DNA of 64,000 bases from Anabaena sp. PCC 7108 (GCF_000332135.1 NZ_KB235896.1:5599356-5663355), one strand, 5' to 3'; positions 55,141-64,000 are shown, counted from the first letter of the stretch. Translations and numbers: made by a program. Notes: generated from the letters alone by a model not told the origin.

Positions 55141-55768
55141 ACAAACAAAGATAATCACTCACTGTGTAAATCATCTTTGAATAATATGTAAAAAATCCAA
55201 AAACCTAAATCATGGCATTTTTAAATCTTAACCGATGGTTTAGGTATCAATCCTGGTCAGGTTTTACTATTACAGGGAAAAAAAGAAAATAAAAATGGCT
55301 CTCCTAGACTAGTTATAGAAAATTAATACTTGATATCAGGTTAAGTCCTTACATAGTAGGGAATTCAAGAATCAGAAAGCATATTTTTATTAAATCTTTG
55401 ATTCTATTTGAGCGAAACCTAGTTATATCAAGTGTTTTAGGTGTTTTTTAGTATCAATTTATCAAACGAAGTCTAGGAAGTCCATAAAAATTTCACCTTT
55501 AATCTTTCCCTAAATAACTGAATCACTACAAACTCATAAAGCCAGGGGAAAGAGTTATTTTCATTGACAATAATATTTCTTATGTCTATACTAGAAAATA
55601 TTAGATTCGCATATTCAAGAATTAAAGTCACTCCAGGGATAAAATCATACAGTTTGAATAAACTTATAGCATTATCAAGTCTGGTTCATATCACTTAATG
55701 ATTGAAACCCAGCATAGAAAATGCAATTCATCAAAATACAAACTGCTGTAAATATCATCTGGATAACT
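55141..55768. other. intergenic region, nothing firmly recognised
   Basis: 628 bases. An open stretch without start (ILTDGLGINPGQVLLLQGKK, about 55230-55325) may be a coding remnant but is too short to assign. No repeats or RNA signals were seen. Confidence 0.35.
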
Positions 55769-56200
55769 ATGCTAATTATTTGCCCTAAATGCCAAAGTGA
55801 TAACTCTCGTAAATTATCCCTAATTTATCAAGAAAATTTCACTCATAGCACTAGCACAGTCAGAGGTTCTATAGGTTCAAAGTCTGCTGCTGCTTATAAA
55901 AATGAAACTAATACTACATCACTTGGCAAGATAGCAGCACCACCAGAAAAACCAAAATCAAATATTATATTAATTCTTAAAACCATTTTTATTACGTGGA
56001 TAGGTATTATAGTATTCACAGTTTTTAAAGCCTTAGCTATGATTGAATTGTTAATATTTGTAGTTTTCCCAATCTATCTATTCTGGGCAGTAAGAAAAAA
56101 CATTTTACACTCACGTAAATACCCTAGACTTTATAAAAAATGGGATAATTCTTTTATGTGCCAGCGTTGTGGAACAATCTTCGATAGTCTTGAAAGTTAA
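55769..56200 (+). CDS. zinc-ribbon membrane protein
   Basis: 143 residues. MLIICPKCQSDN at the start and FMCQRCGTIFD at the end provide the four cysteines of a split zinc ribbon; between them are two hydrophobic segments (IILILKTIFITWIGIIVFTVF and MIELLIFVVFPIYLFWAV). Such proteins are common and of unknown function in bacteria. Confidence 0.7.
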   Translation: MLIICPKCQSDNSRKLSLIYQENFTHSTSTVRGSIGSKSAAAYKNETNTTSLGKIAAPPEKPKSNIILILKTIFITWIGIIVFTVFKALAMIELLIFVVFPIYLFWAVRKNILHSRKYPRLYKKWDNSFMCQRCGTIFDSLES

Positions 56201-56294
56201 AGCATTTTTCAAATCATATTTATTGTAAAAAAATTATAAATATAGCAAAATCTGTATATAATATTTTTTCTAATCATGCTCATCTACTAAAAAA

Positions 56295-57251
56295 ATGACT
56301 GAATTAACAGCTAACTATGATGAATCATGGAAAGAAGCATTAAATGAATATTTTGAAAGCTTCTTATTCTTTTTCTTTCCTCAAATCCATGAATTAATTG
56401 ATTGGAAAGAATCCCCTCAACCCCTAGACAAAGAACTCCAAGAGATTACAGCTTCATCAGAAACAGAAAAACGGATTGCGGATAAACTTTATAAAGTTTG
56501 GTTGTTAGATAAACAACAGGTATGGATTTTGATTCACGTTGAAGTTCAAAGTCATTATGAAGTTGACTTTGCAGAAAGAATGTTTATCTACCACTACCGC
56601 GCTTTTGATCTTTACCACAACAAGGTACTTAGCCTAGCAATTTTAGGTGATAATAGACCAAATTGGCGACCTGATTGTTATCATTATTCTATTGGAAATG
56701 GTGAAACTCACCTTAAATTTCCCATTGCTAAACTCCTTGATTACGAATCGCGTTGGAATGAGCTAGAATCTAGTAACAATCCCTTTGCTATCATCACGAT
56801 AGCGCACTTGAAGACTAAAGCCACAACCAGTAATCTTACTGAACGGGAAGCATGGAAATGGAAGTTAATTCGAGAACTTTACGAGCGAGGGTTAACGAAA
56901 GAACAAATCGTTAAGCTATTCAAAATCATTGATACAATGATGACTTTACCTAAGCATTTGCAAGAAGAATTAATCACTAAAATTAAACGTTTGGAGGAGG
57001 AAAGAAAAATGCCCTTAGTTAGCCCAACAGAAAAACTGGCTATGGAACGCGGTGAACTAATAGGTGAAGAACGATTAGTTATACGACTACTTAGTCGGCG
57101 ATTTGGTGTAATTGCATCCACCTTAATTGAGCAAATTCATCAACTATCTGTTGAACAGTTAGAATTACTGGGGGAAGCACTTTTAGATTTCTCAACGATA
57201 GCTGATCTAGAACAATGGTTACAAAATAGGTCAAATTCCGTAGAGGAATAG
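56295..57251 (+). CDS. Rpn-type PD-(D/E)XK nuclease family protein with DUF4351 C-terminus
   Basis: 318 residues. ESFLFFFFPQIHELIDW, the nuclease-core WILIHVEVQSHYEVDFAERMFIYHYRAFD with the ExQ (PD-ExQ) catalytic pair, and AIITIAHLKTKAT mark the Rpn/YhgA-like family; RLVIRLLSRRFGVIASTLIEQIHQLSVEQLELLGEALLDF is DUF4351. Rpn proteins cut DNA and stimulate recombination in E. coli; in cyanobacteria they occur in many copies, often annotated as transposase-like. Confidence 0.85.
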   Translation: MTELTANYDESWKEALNEYFESFLFFFFPQIHELIDWKESPQPLDKELQEITASSETEKRIADKLYKVWLLDKQQVWILIHVEVQSHYEVDFAERMFIYHYRAFDLYHNKVLSLAILGDNRPNWRPDCYHYSIGNGETHLKFPIAKLLDYESRWNELESSNNPFAIITIAHLKTKATTSNLTEREAWKWKLIRELYERGLTKEQIVKLFKIIDTMMTLPKHLQEELITKIKRLEEERKMPLVSPTEKLAMERGELIGEERLVIRLLSRRFGVIASTLIEQIHQLSVEQLELLGEALLDFSTIADLEQWLQNRSNSVEE

Positions 57252-57288
57252 CAAGTACCGAAGAACCAAAAAAGGGAGGAGTTGTCTC

Positions 57289-57327
57289 AGGCGATTGCGT
57301 GTAGCACACTGCCAAAGGCAATCGCCT
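57289..57327. repeat. dispersed palindrome between convergent genes
   Basis: AGGCGATTGC and GCAATCGCCT form a 10-base stem around GTGTAGCACACTGCCAAAG. Similar units: 60414-60475, 60629-60667, 63192-63232. It lies between the Rpn gene and the ParM-like gene and may serve as terminator for both. Confidence 0.7.
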
Positions 57328-57397
57328 CTCTTAATTTTTAAAGGTTTAATCATCACAATAAACTACCAGCTACAAAAATTCGACTTCATTAACAAAT

Positions 57398-58627
57398 TTA
57401 AAGTCTATCTGGCATTTCCAAAAAGCCCTTTGGCTTTGGTGAAGGCAGGTTAACAACCTTGTTCCCTGAAACAGTAGAACCAGAATTATTAGTTGTAGTA
57501 TTACTATTTTTAGTAGTTAAATTGGCACTACCAAACAATACTTGATACAAAGCCCATACATCTGCTAATCGCATACCCATTCCTACTTTATCGAGTGCTG
57601 GGGGAATTTCTACACCACCATTCCAAATCAATTTCACATTACTGTAATATGCCTCTAATTCTGGTTTAAGATATTCCGCAGTACCACCACACAAAATCAT
57701 CTCATTAATATCACGGGGTATTTCTTGTAATAACCAGCGTACTAATGCTCGAAAATATTCATCCCGACTAAGTTTGAGAGCAAAAGATATATCTTGAGCT
57801 TCTGCTAACACCTCAGCTTCACTTTTACGTCGTGATAAGGTAGCTAAAACTTCCGACTTACATTCAGATCCTGCTGCTACCACCGCAGCTATCAGATGTG
57901 GATCATCTTTCGATAAACCACTACAACGTCTAACAAAATCATCCAACATCCATGACATCCCAAAGGTATTTGATACCCCTGGAGTTACTGCACCTTTATT
58001 AGATATCTGTACAGAAGCATTGCGATATCCCAACATTACTACCGCAAGGTTGCAATTCCTAATGTTTGTTCCCAAAATAGTGCGTCTATGTAGATAAATA
58101 CCAACTCCTTCGGGGACAACGTTCAAGTCTATCAACTTGATCCTGATTTCACCAGTAGGTGTATTGAAACGTTTTAGTGCCTGTTTTAATTTAGATTCAA
58201 GACGCTCCTTATCTTGATATTCTGAAGGTGGTAATAAAACAGCAAGTGAAACTGTGAATTTGTTCATCAGTTTCAATTTTTGACTAACCACCCACAAAAC
58301 ACCACAGATTTTTTGTACTGCATTTTCTTCTTTCAACTGCTTGAGTAAGGAATTACCACCATATTTTTTTCTCGCTAGGAAACCAATAGCATAATATTCC
58401 TCACCAATACCCACCCAGCAGGTATTCTCTGGATCTGTTTCACCTGATTTAGTTTTTTCATAGTTTTCTACTGACGCAACTGATACATCTGCTATTTCTG
58501 GTTCCATACACAGCAATGTAGGAAAGTCATTTTTATGAGATACACTTCCAATTGCTTTAGTTTGAGAACCACCTAAATCTATAGCCAGCATTAAATCCGG
58601 GGTTACACTATTTGTAGTTTTAGTCAT
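57398..58627 (-). CDS. parM: actin-like plasmid segregation ATPase (ParM/StbA family)
   Basis: 409 residues from ATG 58627 (a GTG at 58639 with GGTGG upstream is an alternative). ParM filaments push plasmids apart. Seen: phosphate 1 LMLAIDLGGSQTKAIG, phosphate 2-like LAVVMLGYRNASVQI, and MILCGGTAEYL with the adenosine motif; ends with a disordered NTTTNNSGSTVS linker and PKPKGFLEMPDRL. A second, independent partition module in addition to ParA/ParB. The 177-residue gene is upstream in the same operon. Confidence 0.85.
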   Translation of the reverse strand: MTKTTNSVTPDLMLAIDLGGSQTKAIGSVSHKNDFPTLLCMEPEIADVSVASVENYEKTKSGETDPENTCWVGIGEEYYAIGFLARKKYGGNSLLKQLKEENAVQKICGVLWVVSQKLKLMNKFTVSLAVLLPPSEYQDKERLESKLKQALKRFNTPTGEIRIKLIDLNVVPEGVGIYLHRRTILGTNIRNCNLAVVMLGYRNASVQISNKGAVTPGVSNTFGMSWMLDDFVRRCSGLSKDDPHLIAAVVAAGSECKSEVLATLSRRKSEAEVLAEAQDISFALKLSRDEYFRALVRWLLQEIPRDINEMILCGGTAEYLKPELEAYYSNVKLIWNGGVEIPPALDKVGMGMRLADVWALYQVLFGSANLTTKNSNTTTNNSGSTVSGNKVVNLPSPKPKGFLEMPDRL

Positions 58628-58729
58628 TTTATTACTCACTTTTCCACCAATTAACTAAAATATATTTTTTGTGATTGAATTTTGTTAAGTATGAATTCAG
58701 GAGGTAGCTAAATTATTTAGTTATAGTGT

Positions 58730-59254
58730 TTATCCAAATAAAGAACGAATATCCTGTCTAACAGCCTTTTGTTCATCCGTTAATTCCATCTCTACCTCTA
58801 CATCTTCATCCCAAAAATCATCATGTAGATCAGTTTCTGGAGATTGGAGAACTGTTGTGTTATTAGTAACTATTTGTTCTATTGGGTTTTGATAACTAGC
58901 ATAATTCTGTTTTATTACAGAATCGTTTGTAATCAAAGCGGTACTAAAACTGTCCATACCTTGAAGAATTATTTGAGACAAGGGTAAATTAAAATTTAAC
59001 TTTATTTGAATATAATCCCAATGATTTAAACAATCGAACAATGATGATAAAGTTATTTCCTTCAATAAATTATCATCAACTCCATTTACGTTGATATAAG
59101 CTAATGGCATAAAACATATTCGAGCTGCTTGCCATACTAATTCATCAAAATTTTTATGGGGATAATTAACCAAATAATTTAACAATATTCCATCTGGTGT
59201 ATTTTCTCGAAATTGAAATCTAAGTCTCTTGGTTATAAATTTTTGCTCTGCCAT
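58730..59254 (-). CDS. hypothetical protein co-transcribed with ParM-like gene
   Basis: 174 residues from ATG 59254, preceded by GGAA at 8 bases (ATG 59263 overlaps that site). Sequence: MAEQKFITKRLRFQFRENTPDGILLNYLVNYPHKN..., acidic C-terminus LTDEQKAVRQDIRSLFG. No ribbon-helix-helix is obvious, so it is only positionally a ParR-like adaptor. Its gap to the ParM-like gene is about 100 bases; the upstream side faces the iteron region. Confidence 0.55.
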   Translation of the reverse strand: MAEQKFITKRLRFQFRENTPDGILLNYLVNYPHKNFDELVWQAARICFMPLAYINVNGVDDNLLKEITLSSLFDCLNHWDYIQIKLNFNLPLSQIILQGMDSFSTALITNDSVIKQNYASYQNPIEQIVTNNTTVLQSPETDLHDDFWDEDVEVEMELTDEQKAVRQDIRSLFG

Positions 59255-59441
59255 AATAGTCATTCCGTTTATCTTTTATGATTTTTAAACCCTAATATCC
59301 AATATTGATAGAGGTAAGGTATCTGGTATCACAAAATCTAATAAATAATAAAAACTATATTGCAGCATTCAGGTATGAATATAAAACTAACAAAAAGTAT
59401 AAAACAGATATAATTTTTGATATAACTTGATTACTATTTCT

Positions 59442-59555
59442 ATGCAAACACGCTTAGAAGCAAATAAAAAAATTAAAACGCAAAAAATTTTAGACCCTAA
59501 TGGAAAACAATTAGGTTACAAAAGTATTATTGTGTACTTCTGTTATCGTGAGTAA
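59442..59555 (+). CDS. possible small peptide, 37 residues
   Basis: Starts MQTRLEANKKIKTQKILDPNG and ends FCYRE. Basic and lysine-rich. No ribosome binding site stands out; it may be a degenerate remnant. Confidence 0.2.
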   Translation: MQTRLEANKKIKTQKILDPNGKQLGYKSIIVYFCYRE

Positions 59556-59576
59556 TAATACTTATTATAGTAAGTC

Positions 59577-59710
59577 TAGCCAATCCCAACCAATCCTAGC
59601 CAATCCTAGCCAATCCCAGCCACTTGATGGATAATTTAATAGTACAAATTAACTAAATAAACTTTTTAGGTGGCAAAAAAGCAACCAATCCTAGCCAATC
59701 CTAGCCAATT
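59577..59710. repeat. CCAATCCTAG iterons
   Basis: A 10-base unit CAATCCTAGC (variants CAATCCCAAC, CAATCCCAGC) is repeated four times in tandem at 59581-59620 and two and a half times at 59686-59710. The unit equals one helical turn, as in binding arrays for segregation adaptors or replication initiators. Confidence 0.8.
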
Positions 59711-59954
59711 TTCAGTAAGGAATATATACTTGTATATTAATTTACATACTAAGTAAATAGCCTTGAAATACCTACAGTAGAAAGGTTTGAAAGGTATAAT
59801 TATATGTTATAAATTATACCTTAGTTGTGTTTGCCTTAATTCCCGGTGAGACGCAAGCCATGTTTTGTGCATGCGTTATACTTGGACAAAACCCCTCAAA
59901 ATAGTATTTTCACCGCATTTTTTAGCTGAAAAAGTTTTTTTGGAAATAATCATC

Positions 59955-60356
59955 ATGCCAAAAAAAACTCAGAGAACTGATGGAGTTATCAGAACAATTA
60001 GGCTTTCAGTTCGTTTTGCTGCTGATGAGTACGAGCAACTTAAACAGAAAGCAAAAGAAGGCAGAGTGAGTATCACAGAATTTATTCGACGTGCTGCATT
60101 TCGACGGCGTGTTGTAGAATTGCCCCCTCCCCCTCAGTTAAATTGGAAGTTGTACACAGAACTAAATGCTATTGGGGTGAATCTTAACCAAATAGCTACA
60201 GCAGCAACTAGGGCATCGAAAGCAGGGGAAGCCGTAAATATTGATCCTGAGCAGCTACAAAACTTAGTAGAATCCCTGCGTGCATCCATCAAGGAAACAC
60301 AAATGCAACTGCTGGATTGTGAGATAAGAGATGTTGAACAAGAAGACCTAATTTGA
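59955..60356 (+). CDS. mobC: MobC-type mobilisation protein
   Basis: 133 residues from ATG 59955. A ribbon-helix-helix N-terminus (RTIRLSVRFAADEYEQLKQKA, SITEFIRRAAFRRRV) and the MobC motif LNAIGVNLNQIATAATRA mark a relaxosome accessory protein that binds oriT and assists the relaxase. The relaxase gene is at 61952, separated by an IS630 insertion. The upstream frame could extend to 59865 but lacks MobC features. Confidence 0.85.
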   Translation: MPKKTQRTDGVIRTIRLSVRFAADEYEQLKQKAKEGRVSITEFIRRAAFRRRVVELPPPPQLNWKLYTELNAIGVNLNQIATAATRASKAGEAVNIDPEQLQNLVESLRASIKETQMQLLDCEIRDVEQEDLI

Positions 60357-60695
60357 TTATTGAATTAGTAATTGGCCAGAACGCACGGAGAGGAAACGAT
60401 GGCGGAACGCCCGCTTTCAGCGATTGCGCGGAGCGCAGTACCAAAGGCGATTCCTACGGAGCGCTTCGCTATCGCACGTAAAGTAGAAACAGCTTCTCTC
60501 ACATCTTGCACCTTCTCAATAAGGGTGCGGTGGGCAATGCCCACCCTACGCAATAATAAGGGTTGTAGACTTAGATTTTCGCAATAAGATGATGGTGCAA
60601 GATATGATTTCTAAAAATAGCCCACTTTCAGCGATTGCGCTTCGCGCACTGCCAGAGGCAATCGCTCTAAAATTCACCATATTTTCCCAAATCAC
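60357..60695. repeat. palindromic repeats between mobC and the IS630 element
   Basis: Two GCGATTGCG...CCGAAGGCAATCGC-type palindromes at 60414-60475 and 60629-60667, and a small inverted repeat (GGTGGGCAATGCCCACC) at 60527-60543. No gene. Confidence 0.65.
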
Positions 60696-61886
60696 TAAGC
60701 TGTTGTGCAGCTTGATTGTATAATATAAAATTAAGTTACTAAGCAATCACCAGGAAGTATGCCAGCAAAAAACCATCTATCTCAAGAGCAGAGAGAAAGG
60801 TTATTAAAAAACCTTAAAGAGCAAGAAAATCCCTATATAAGAGAGAAGGTTCTTATCTTATTATTGATGAATGACGGCAAAACTTACCAAGAGATTAGTG
60901 ATTTTTTAGATATTGCATATCCAACAGTAGCATATTGGGCAGTGCATGGAGACCCTGATAACCTAGAAAGTTTTTTGGATGGAAGAAGAGAAGGGAACTT
61001 TCGTAAAGTCACCAAAGAATATGAAGATTTATTATTAGAAATAATTGAAAAAGAACCAACAGAATACGGATATGAATTTGGTCGCTGGACAGCAGCAAGA
61101 TGTGCAACATATTTAGAATCAGCAACAGGAATTAAGTTAAGTGGTTCTCAAGTAGGAAGAATTTTAGCAAAAAAAAAGTACGTTTACCTTTGGGCAAGAT
61201 ACAGTCTGGAAGATAAACAGAATCCAGAGAAACGGAAGTTATTTAAAGAAAAATTGGCAGAATATTTAAAAATAACTAAAGAAGCCCCAGAGCGTTTACA
61301 GGTATGGTTTTGGGACGAAAGTGGATTTAGTTTAAGAGTGATAAGAAGAAAAACATGGGGACGGAAAGGTAATAGAAAAAAGGTGACAGGGCAAAGAAGA
61401 CGAGGAAGAGTAAATATTATGGGAGGGTTGCGTTATCATGACAAGAAAAGAATTAACTTTGTTATCAAAAAGGGGAATGCAGATGTTTTTTATGAACAGT
61501 TGATTTCGTTAAATAATTTCCTAATACAAGAATGGATAGAACAAGGAAATCCAATCGAAAGCTTCAATAATAATTCTGCTAAGATAGTTATTATCTTAGA
61601 TAATGCCAGTTTCCATAAAAGAAAAGATATTTTATCTCGGATTGAGTTAGAAATGCCAAATATTATTTTGGAGTTTTTACCACCGTATAGTCCAGATTAT
61701 AATTTAATTGAATTAGTTTGGCATTCCGCAAAAGAATATATAGCACATAGATTATTTGAATCTGTATCACAGCTAGAAGAGTTATTAAATAAATTGCTAA
61801 ATGAAGGAGGTCTTATTATTAACTGGGAGCGTAAAATCAAGAATAAAGGCAATGCTATTTATTAAATTTAGCTGCGTAACAGCTTA
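60696..61886 (+). mobile_element. IS630-family insertion sequence, 1191 bp
   Basis: Imperfect inverted ends TAAGCTGTTGTGCAGCT (60696) and, inverted, TAAGCTGTTACGCAGCT (from 61886), bounded by TA on both sides, the target preferred by IS630. One transposase gene inside. Confidence 0.85.
60759..61865 (+). CDS. IS630-family transposase
   Basis: 368 residues. N-terminal helix-turn-helix (TYQEISDFLDIAYPTVAYW) and the DDE core: WFWDESGFSL, VIILDNASFHK, and LPPYSPDYNLIELVWHSAKEYI (DDE/D spacing typical of IS630-Tc1). Uninterrupted, so probably active. It sits between mobC and the relaxase. Confidence 0.93.
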   Translation: MPAKNHLSQEQRERLLKNLKEQENPYIREKVLILLLMNDGKTYQEISDFLDIAYPTVAYWAVHGDPDNLESFLDGRREGNFRKVTKEYEDLLLEIIEKEPTEYGYEFGRWTAARCATYLESATGIKLSGSQVGRILAKKKYVYLWARYSLEDKQNPEKRKLFKEKLAEYLKITKEAPERLQVWFWDESGFSLRVIRRKTWGRKGNRKKVTGQRRRGRVNIMGGLRYHDKKRINFVIKKGNADVFYEQLISLNNFLIQEWIEQGNPIESFNNNSAKIVIILDNASFHKRKDILSRIELEMPNIILEFLPPYSPDYNLIELVWHSAKEYIAHRLFESVSQLEELLNKLLNEGGLIINWERKIKNKGNAIY

Positions 61887-61951
61887 TCCCAACAAAGTAT
61901 TCAGCTAACCCCTACATAACCCGTCGTAGACATCGCTGATAGGAGTACCCC

Positions 61952-63661
61952 TTGATTGGCAAACAGTTTAAAAATCACAGCTTTCGCTCCACCCTAGAAT
62001 ATGTGCTGGGTAAGGAGAAAGCCACCATGATCGACAGCAATATGGGTGGAACTACACCCATACAACTAACTAGAGAATTTGGTGCAGCTAGAAGATTTCG
62101 CCCCAATCTCCAACGTGCTTGCGCTCATGTCATTCTTTCTATTCCTCACCGCGATGTATCCCATGACAAAGGGGAATATCATGAACATTTGGAGGATGAG
62201 CAATACACAGAAATTGCCCAGCATTGGCTCAAGTCCATGAAATTCTTGGGAGAGGAATTAAATCAAAGCCAGTACGTTGTTGCCCGTCACCATGACACCA
62301 ACCACGAACACATTCATATCATTGCATCTCGTATTCGCATGAATGGCTCGGTTGTACCAGATTCCTGGGATTATCGCCGCAGTGAGGTGATATTACGAAA
62401 ATTGGAAAAAGAATACGGTTTGGAGGCTGTATCCTGTAGCAGTGACAGAGTAGCTCAAACAGTTCAAAAGGAAAGTGGGTTTGAAACAACTGTTAGCAAT
62501 CGCCAAGGACAAACCCAAAAGCAGAAACATCACTCTTCTAATCAACCACCTATTACCCAACTGTTAGCGGACATCATTGATGCAGCTACGAAAGACCAAC
62601 CAACTGTTACCCAATTGATACAGAGACTTCAGCAACAAAGTGTTGTGGTTCATCCCCAATTTAGTACCGGGGGGTTGTTTAAAGAGGCGATCGCTTTCGA
62701 GTTGAATGGTGTCAAAGTCGGTGGGTATAAATTAGGGTCAGCATACAGCTTTCCAGGACTTCAGAAAAAACGAGGCGTATCTTATGACCCTAAACGGGAT
62801 TTACCAGCAATATATTCCTATCAGGGTAAAAAACAGGTAGAAATGCCAACACCTGCTATAGAAACAACGGTAACAGTATTGTCCCCAGAGAAAGAAATAC
62901 CATTAACCAATAAAACTACGCATAAACAAGAAACTACTTCAGAAATTAGTGCGGCGCGGAACTCTGCACCAGAACTACCGGAAGTAATCACTTCCCTCAC
63001 CGCAGACATATCACAATCAGAATTACATCAAGCTATTACTGCACCAGAAGCTAAAAATAATACAAATGAGGGTAGTCAAGCACTAATCGAAGTTGAGGAG
63101 GCGAATAGCCAAAATACAGTAACGGAGATAATGACAGAACACCAAGTTATGGCTAAACGCCCACCGGAGGCAAACAACTTGCAGCAGCACTTGGCGATTG
63201 CGCGGAGCGCACTGCCGGAGGCAATCGCTTCTAGTAAACCTGCAAAAAATACTTTGGAAACCGAGAATAGAAGCAAGGTTTCTGTAGACAACCCAGCTTT
63301 CGGTCAGGGGAGTAATGCAATACCTTCCAACATCACACCTTTGTTGAGCGCACACCAATCGGTTTATAGTTCAAAAAATCACACTAACAACATCAGGCCA
63401 ATTATCAGATTTTTTTGGCAACAAGCAGGACAACCAGAAACATATTCAGGAAAATACTACGACCTTCAACTAGAGAAAGACATTCTCAAACTAAAACGCA
63501 AAAATGGGGAAGAAATTGCAGAAATTTCTCTCTATGATGACGCTGAAAGTAAAGATAAAGGGTTGACAGATGAAGATTTGATGATACTAGAGAGACTGAA
63601 AATGTTACTGTTAACCCACAACCGACAAGAAGAAAAAGAAAATAGCGGAGAATTGGAGTAA
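61952..63661 (+). CDS. mobA: plasmid relaxase
   Basis: 569 residues starting with TTG 61952, supported by AGGAG about 8 bases upstream; no ATG precedes it in frame. The Relaxase domain holds the three-histidine metal site VARHHDTNHEHIHIIASRI (about 110-128) and the N-terminal region MIGKQFKNHSFRSTLEYVLG, where the nicking tyrosine should be (Y17). Nicks oriT to start conjugative transfer. The C-terminal half is a low-complexity, repeat-rich region and contains the in-frame palindrome at 63192-63232. Together with MobC it makes the plasmid mobilisable; no mating-pair genes are in this window. Confidence 0.88.
   Translation: MIGKQFKNHSFRSTLEYVLGKEKATMIDSNMGGTTPIQLTREFGAARRFRPNLQRACAHVILSIPHRDVSHDKGEYHEHLEDEQYTEIAQHWLKSMKFLGEELNQSQYVVARHHDTNHEHIHIIASRIRMNGSVVPDSWDYRRSEVILRKLEKEYGLEAVSCSSDRVAQTVQKESGFETTVSNRQGQTQKQKHHSSNQPPITQLLADIIDAATKDQPTVTQLIQRLQQQSVVVHPQFSTGGLFKEAIAFELNGVKVGGYKLGSAYSFPGLQKKRGVSYDPKRDLPAIYSYQGKKQVEMPTPAIETTVTVLSPEKEIPLTNKTTHKQETTSEISAARNSAPELPEVITSLTADISQSELHQAITAPEAKNNTNEGSQALIEVEEANSQNTVTEIMTEHQVMAKRPPEANNLQQHLAIARSALPEAIASSKPAKNTLETENRSKVSVDNPAFGQGSNAIPSNITPLLSAHQSVYSSKNHTNNIRPIIRFFWQQAGQPETYSGKYYDLQLEKDILKLKRKNGEEIAEISLYDDAESKDKGLTDEDLMILERLKMLLLTHNRQEEKENSGELE
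63192..63232. repeat. dispersed palindrome inside the relaxase gene
   Basis: GGCGATTGCGCGGAGCGCA, then CTGCCGGAGGCAATCGC, is the same unit as the intergenic palindromes at 57289, 60414 and 60629, here translated as LAIARSALPEAIAS. Confidence 0.75.
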
Positions 63662-63931
63662 AGACAGTTATATCAAACATGAGTTTGATTTATATCAAAC
63701 GATATAAAGCAACAAACAAAAACTACCTCCAATTCTACTTTTTTTTACTAGCACCATCAGTGAAATAACTTTTAGAATCAAATCTGAGGAAACTATTAGT
63801 AGTTATAGCAATCGCCCGTGTTAGGACATCAATTGATGATAAAACTCAGATAACAAAAGACTTTTCATACTGTCACCTGTTCCTTGTGACCTCCTGTAAC
63901 AGTGATGTATAAATTACCAAATTGGCAAATT
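63662..63931. other. downstream region of the relaxase
   Basis: ATCAAACATGAGTTTGAT at 63672-63689 is a perfect 7-base stem with loop and ATATCAAACGATAT follows. No gene seen. Confidence 0.45.
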
Positions 63932-64000
63932 TCAATACCGTGTTTCTGGTTCAAAAGGCAAGGTATCAACATCTTCAAAATTACGCAAATCTATTTCCAT
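63932..64000 (-). CDS. 3' end of a minus-strand gene leaving the window
   Basis: Read from 64000 down, an open frame MEIDLRNFEDVDTLPFEPETRY reaches a stop at 63932-63934. It may be the tail of a gene that continues beyond the window, or chance. Confidence 0.3.
   Translation of the reverse strand: MEIDLRNFEDVDTLPFEPETRY

Larger units (their letters stand above)
59264..59954. other. divergent control region between partition and mobilisation genes
   Basis: 691 bases with the iterons at 59577-59710, a possible 37-codon ORF at 59442-59555, and AT-rich DNA. Position between the ParM-like operon and mobC suits a centromere (parC) and/or oriT. Confidence 0.5.

Noticed and set aside
59577-59710. 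CRISPR array
   Set aside because: Units are 10 bases and contiguous without spacers.

Overview
The window looks like about 64 kb of a large, mobilisable plasmid from a filamentous (Nostocales-type) cyanobacterium. Pointers are the AT-rich sequence with many HIP1 octamers (GCGATCGC), cyanobacterial families (DUF1822, Ycf35/DUF1257, Ycf46-type AAA ATPase, CHAT-STAND-WD40), families of dispersed short palindromes and CTCTGCG-rich repeats, and plasmid functions (ParA/ParB, an actin-like ParM protein, MobC and relaxase). No rRNA, tRNA or CRISPR array was seen. Species cannot be named from this alone.

Layout. 1-2.9 kb: 3' part of a carnitine/choline acyltransferase-type gene and a both-ends-truncated fatty acyl-AMP ligase (FAAL) fragment bracketed by two MITE-like elements, a decayed metabolic remnant. 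3.1-8.1 kb: a compact Tn7-like unit (fused TnsA-TnsB, TnsC) with matching TGTGACTTGAA-type ends and no TniQ/TnsD. 8.4-9.4 kb: primase-like gene with a disrupted start. 9.4-13.5 kb: a PRTRC-type ubiquitin-like conjugation cassette (E, C/Ubl, F-like, B/E2-like, A/JAB protease, ThiF/E1). 15.1-20.4 kb and 28.5-32.7 kb: a plasmid replisome set consisting of beta clamp, gamma/tau, family B DNA polymerase, delta, delta', SSB and a second SSB-like protein. Between these lies a 21.5-28.2 kb sigma-like/DUF1822/CHAT-STAND-WD40 conflict-type operon. 33.1-35.4 kb: ParA-ParB with palindromic operator candidates. 36.1-43.9 kb: three consecutive dynamin-like GTPases, the first split by an intact-ended IS4-type insertion. 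44.1-48.6 kb: unknown protein, DUF1257, DUF2997, small protein, Ycf46-type AAA, WGR protein. 48.9-54.1 kb: a giant methyltransferase-SNF2/DEAD helicase. 54.7-57.3 kb: small membrane proteins and an Rpn-type nuclease. 57.4-59.3 kb (minus strand): ParM-like operon, followed by CCAATCCTAG iterons, MobC, an IS630 insertion, and the relaxase.

How the genes may work together. The plasmid carries its own clamp, clamp loader, polymerase and SSB but no visible DnaE, DnaB or Rep initiator. Three proteins end in a textbook clamp-binding peptide (QLSLF or QLTLF): the family B polymerase, the giant methyltransferase-helicase, and the first protein of the ubiquitin-like cassette. This suggests all three dock on the plasmid clamp and that the PRTRC ubiquitin-like system may act at the plasmid replication fork, a clamp-linked protein modification system that I regard as the most interesting hypothesis here. 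Other candidate systems are the dynamin trio, the CHAT operon and the minimal Tn7-like element.
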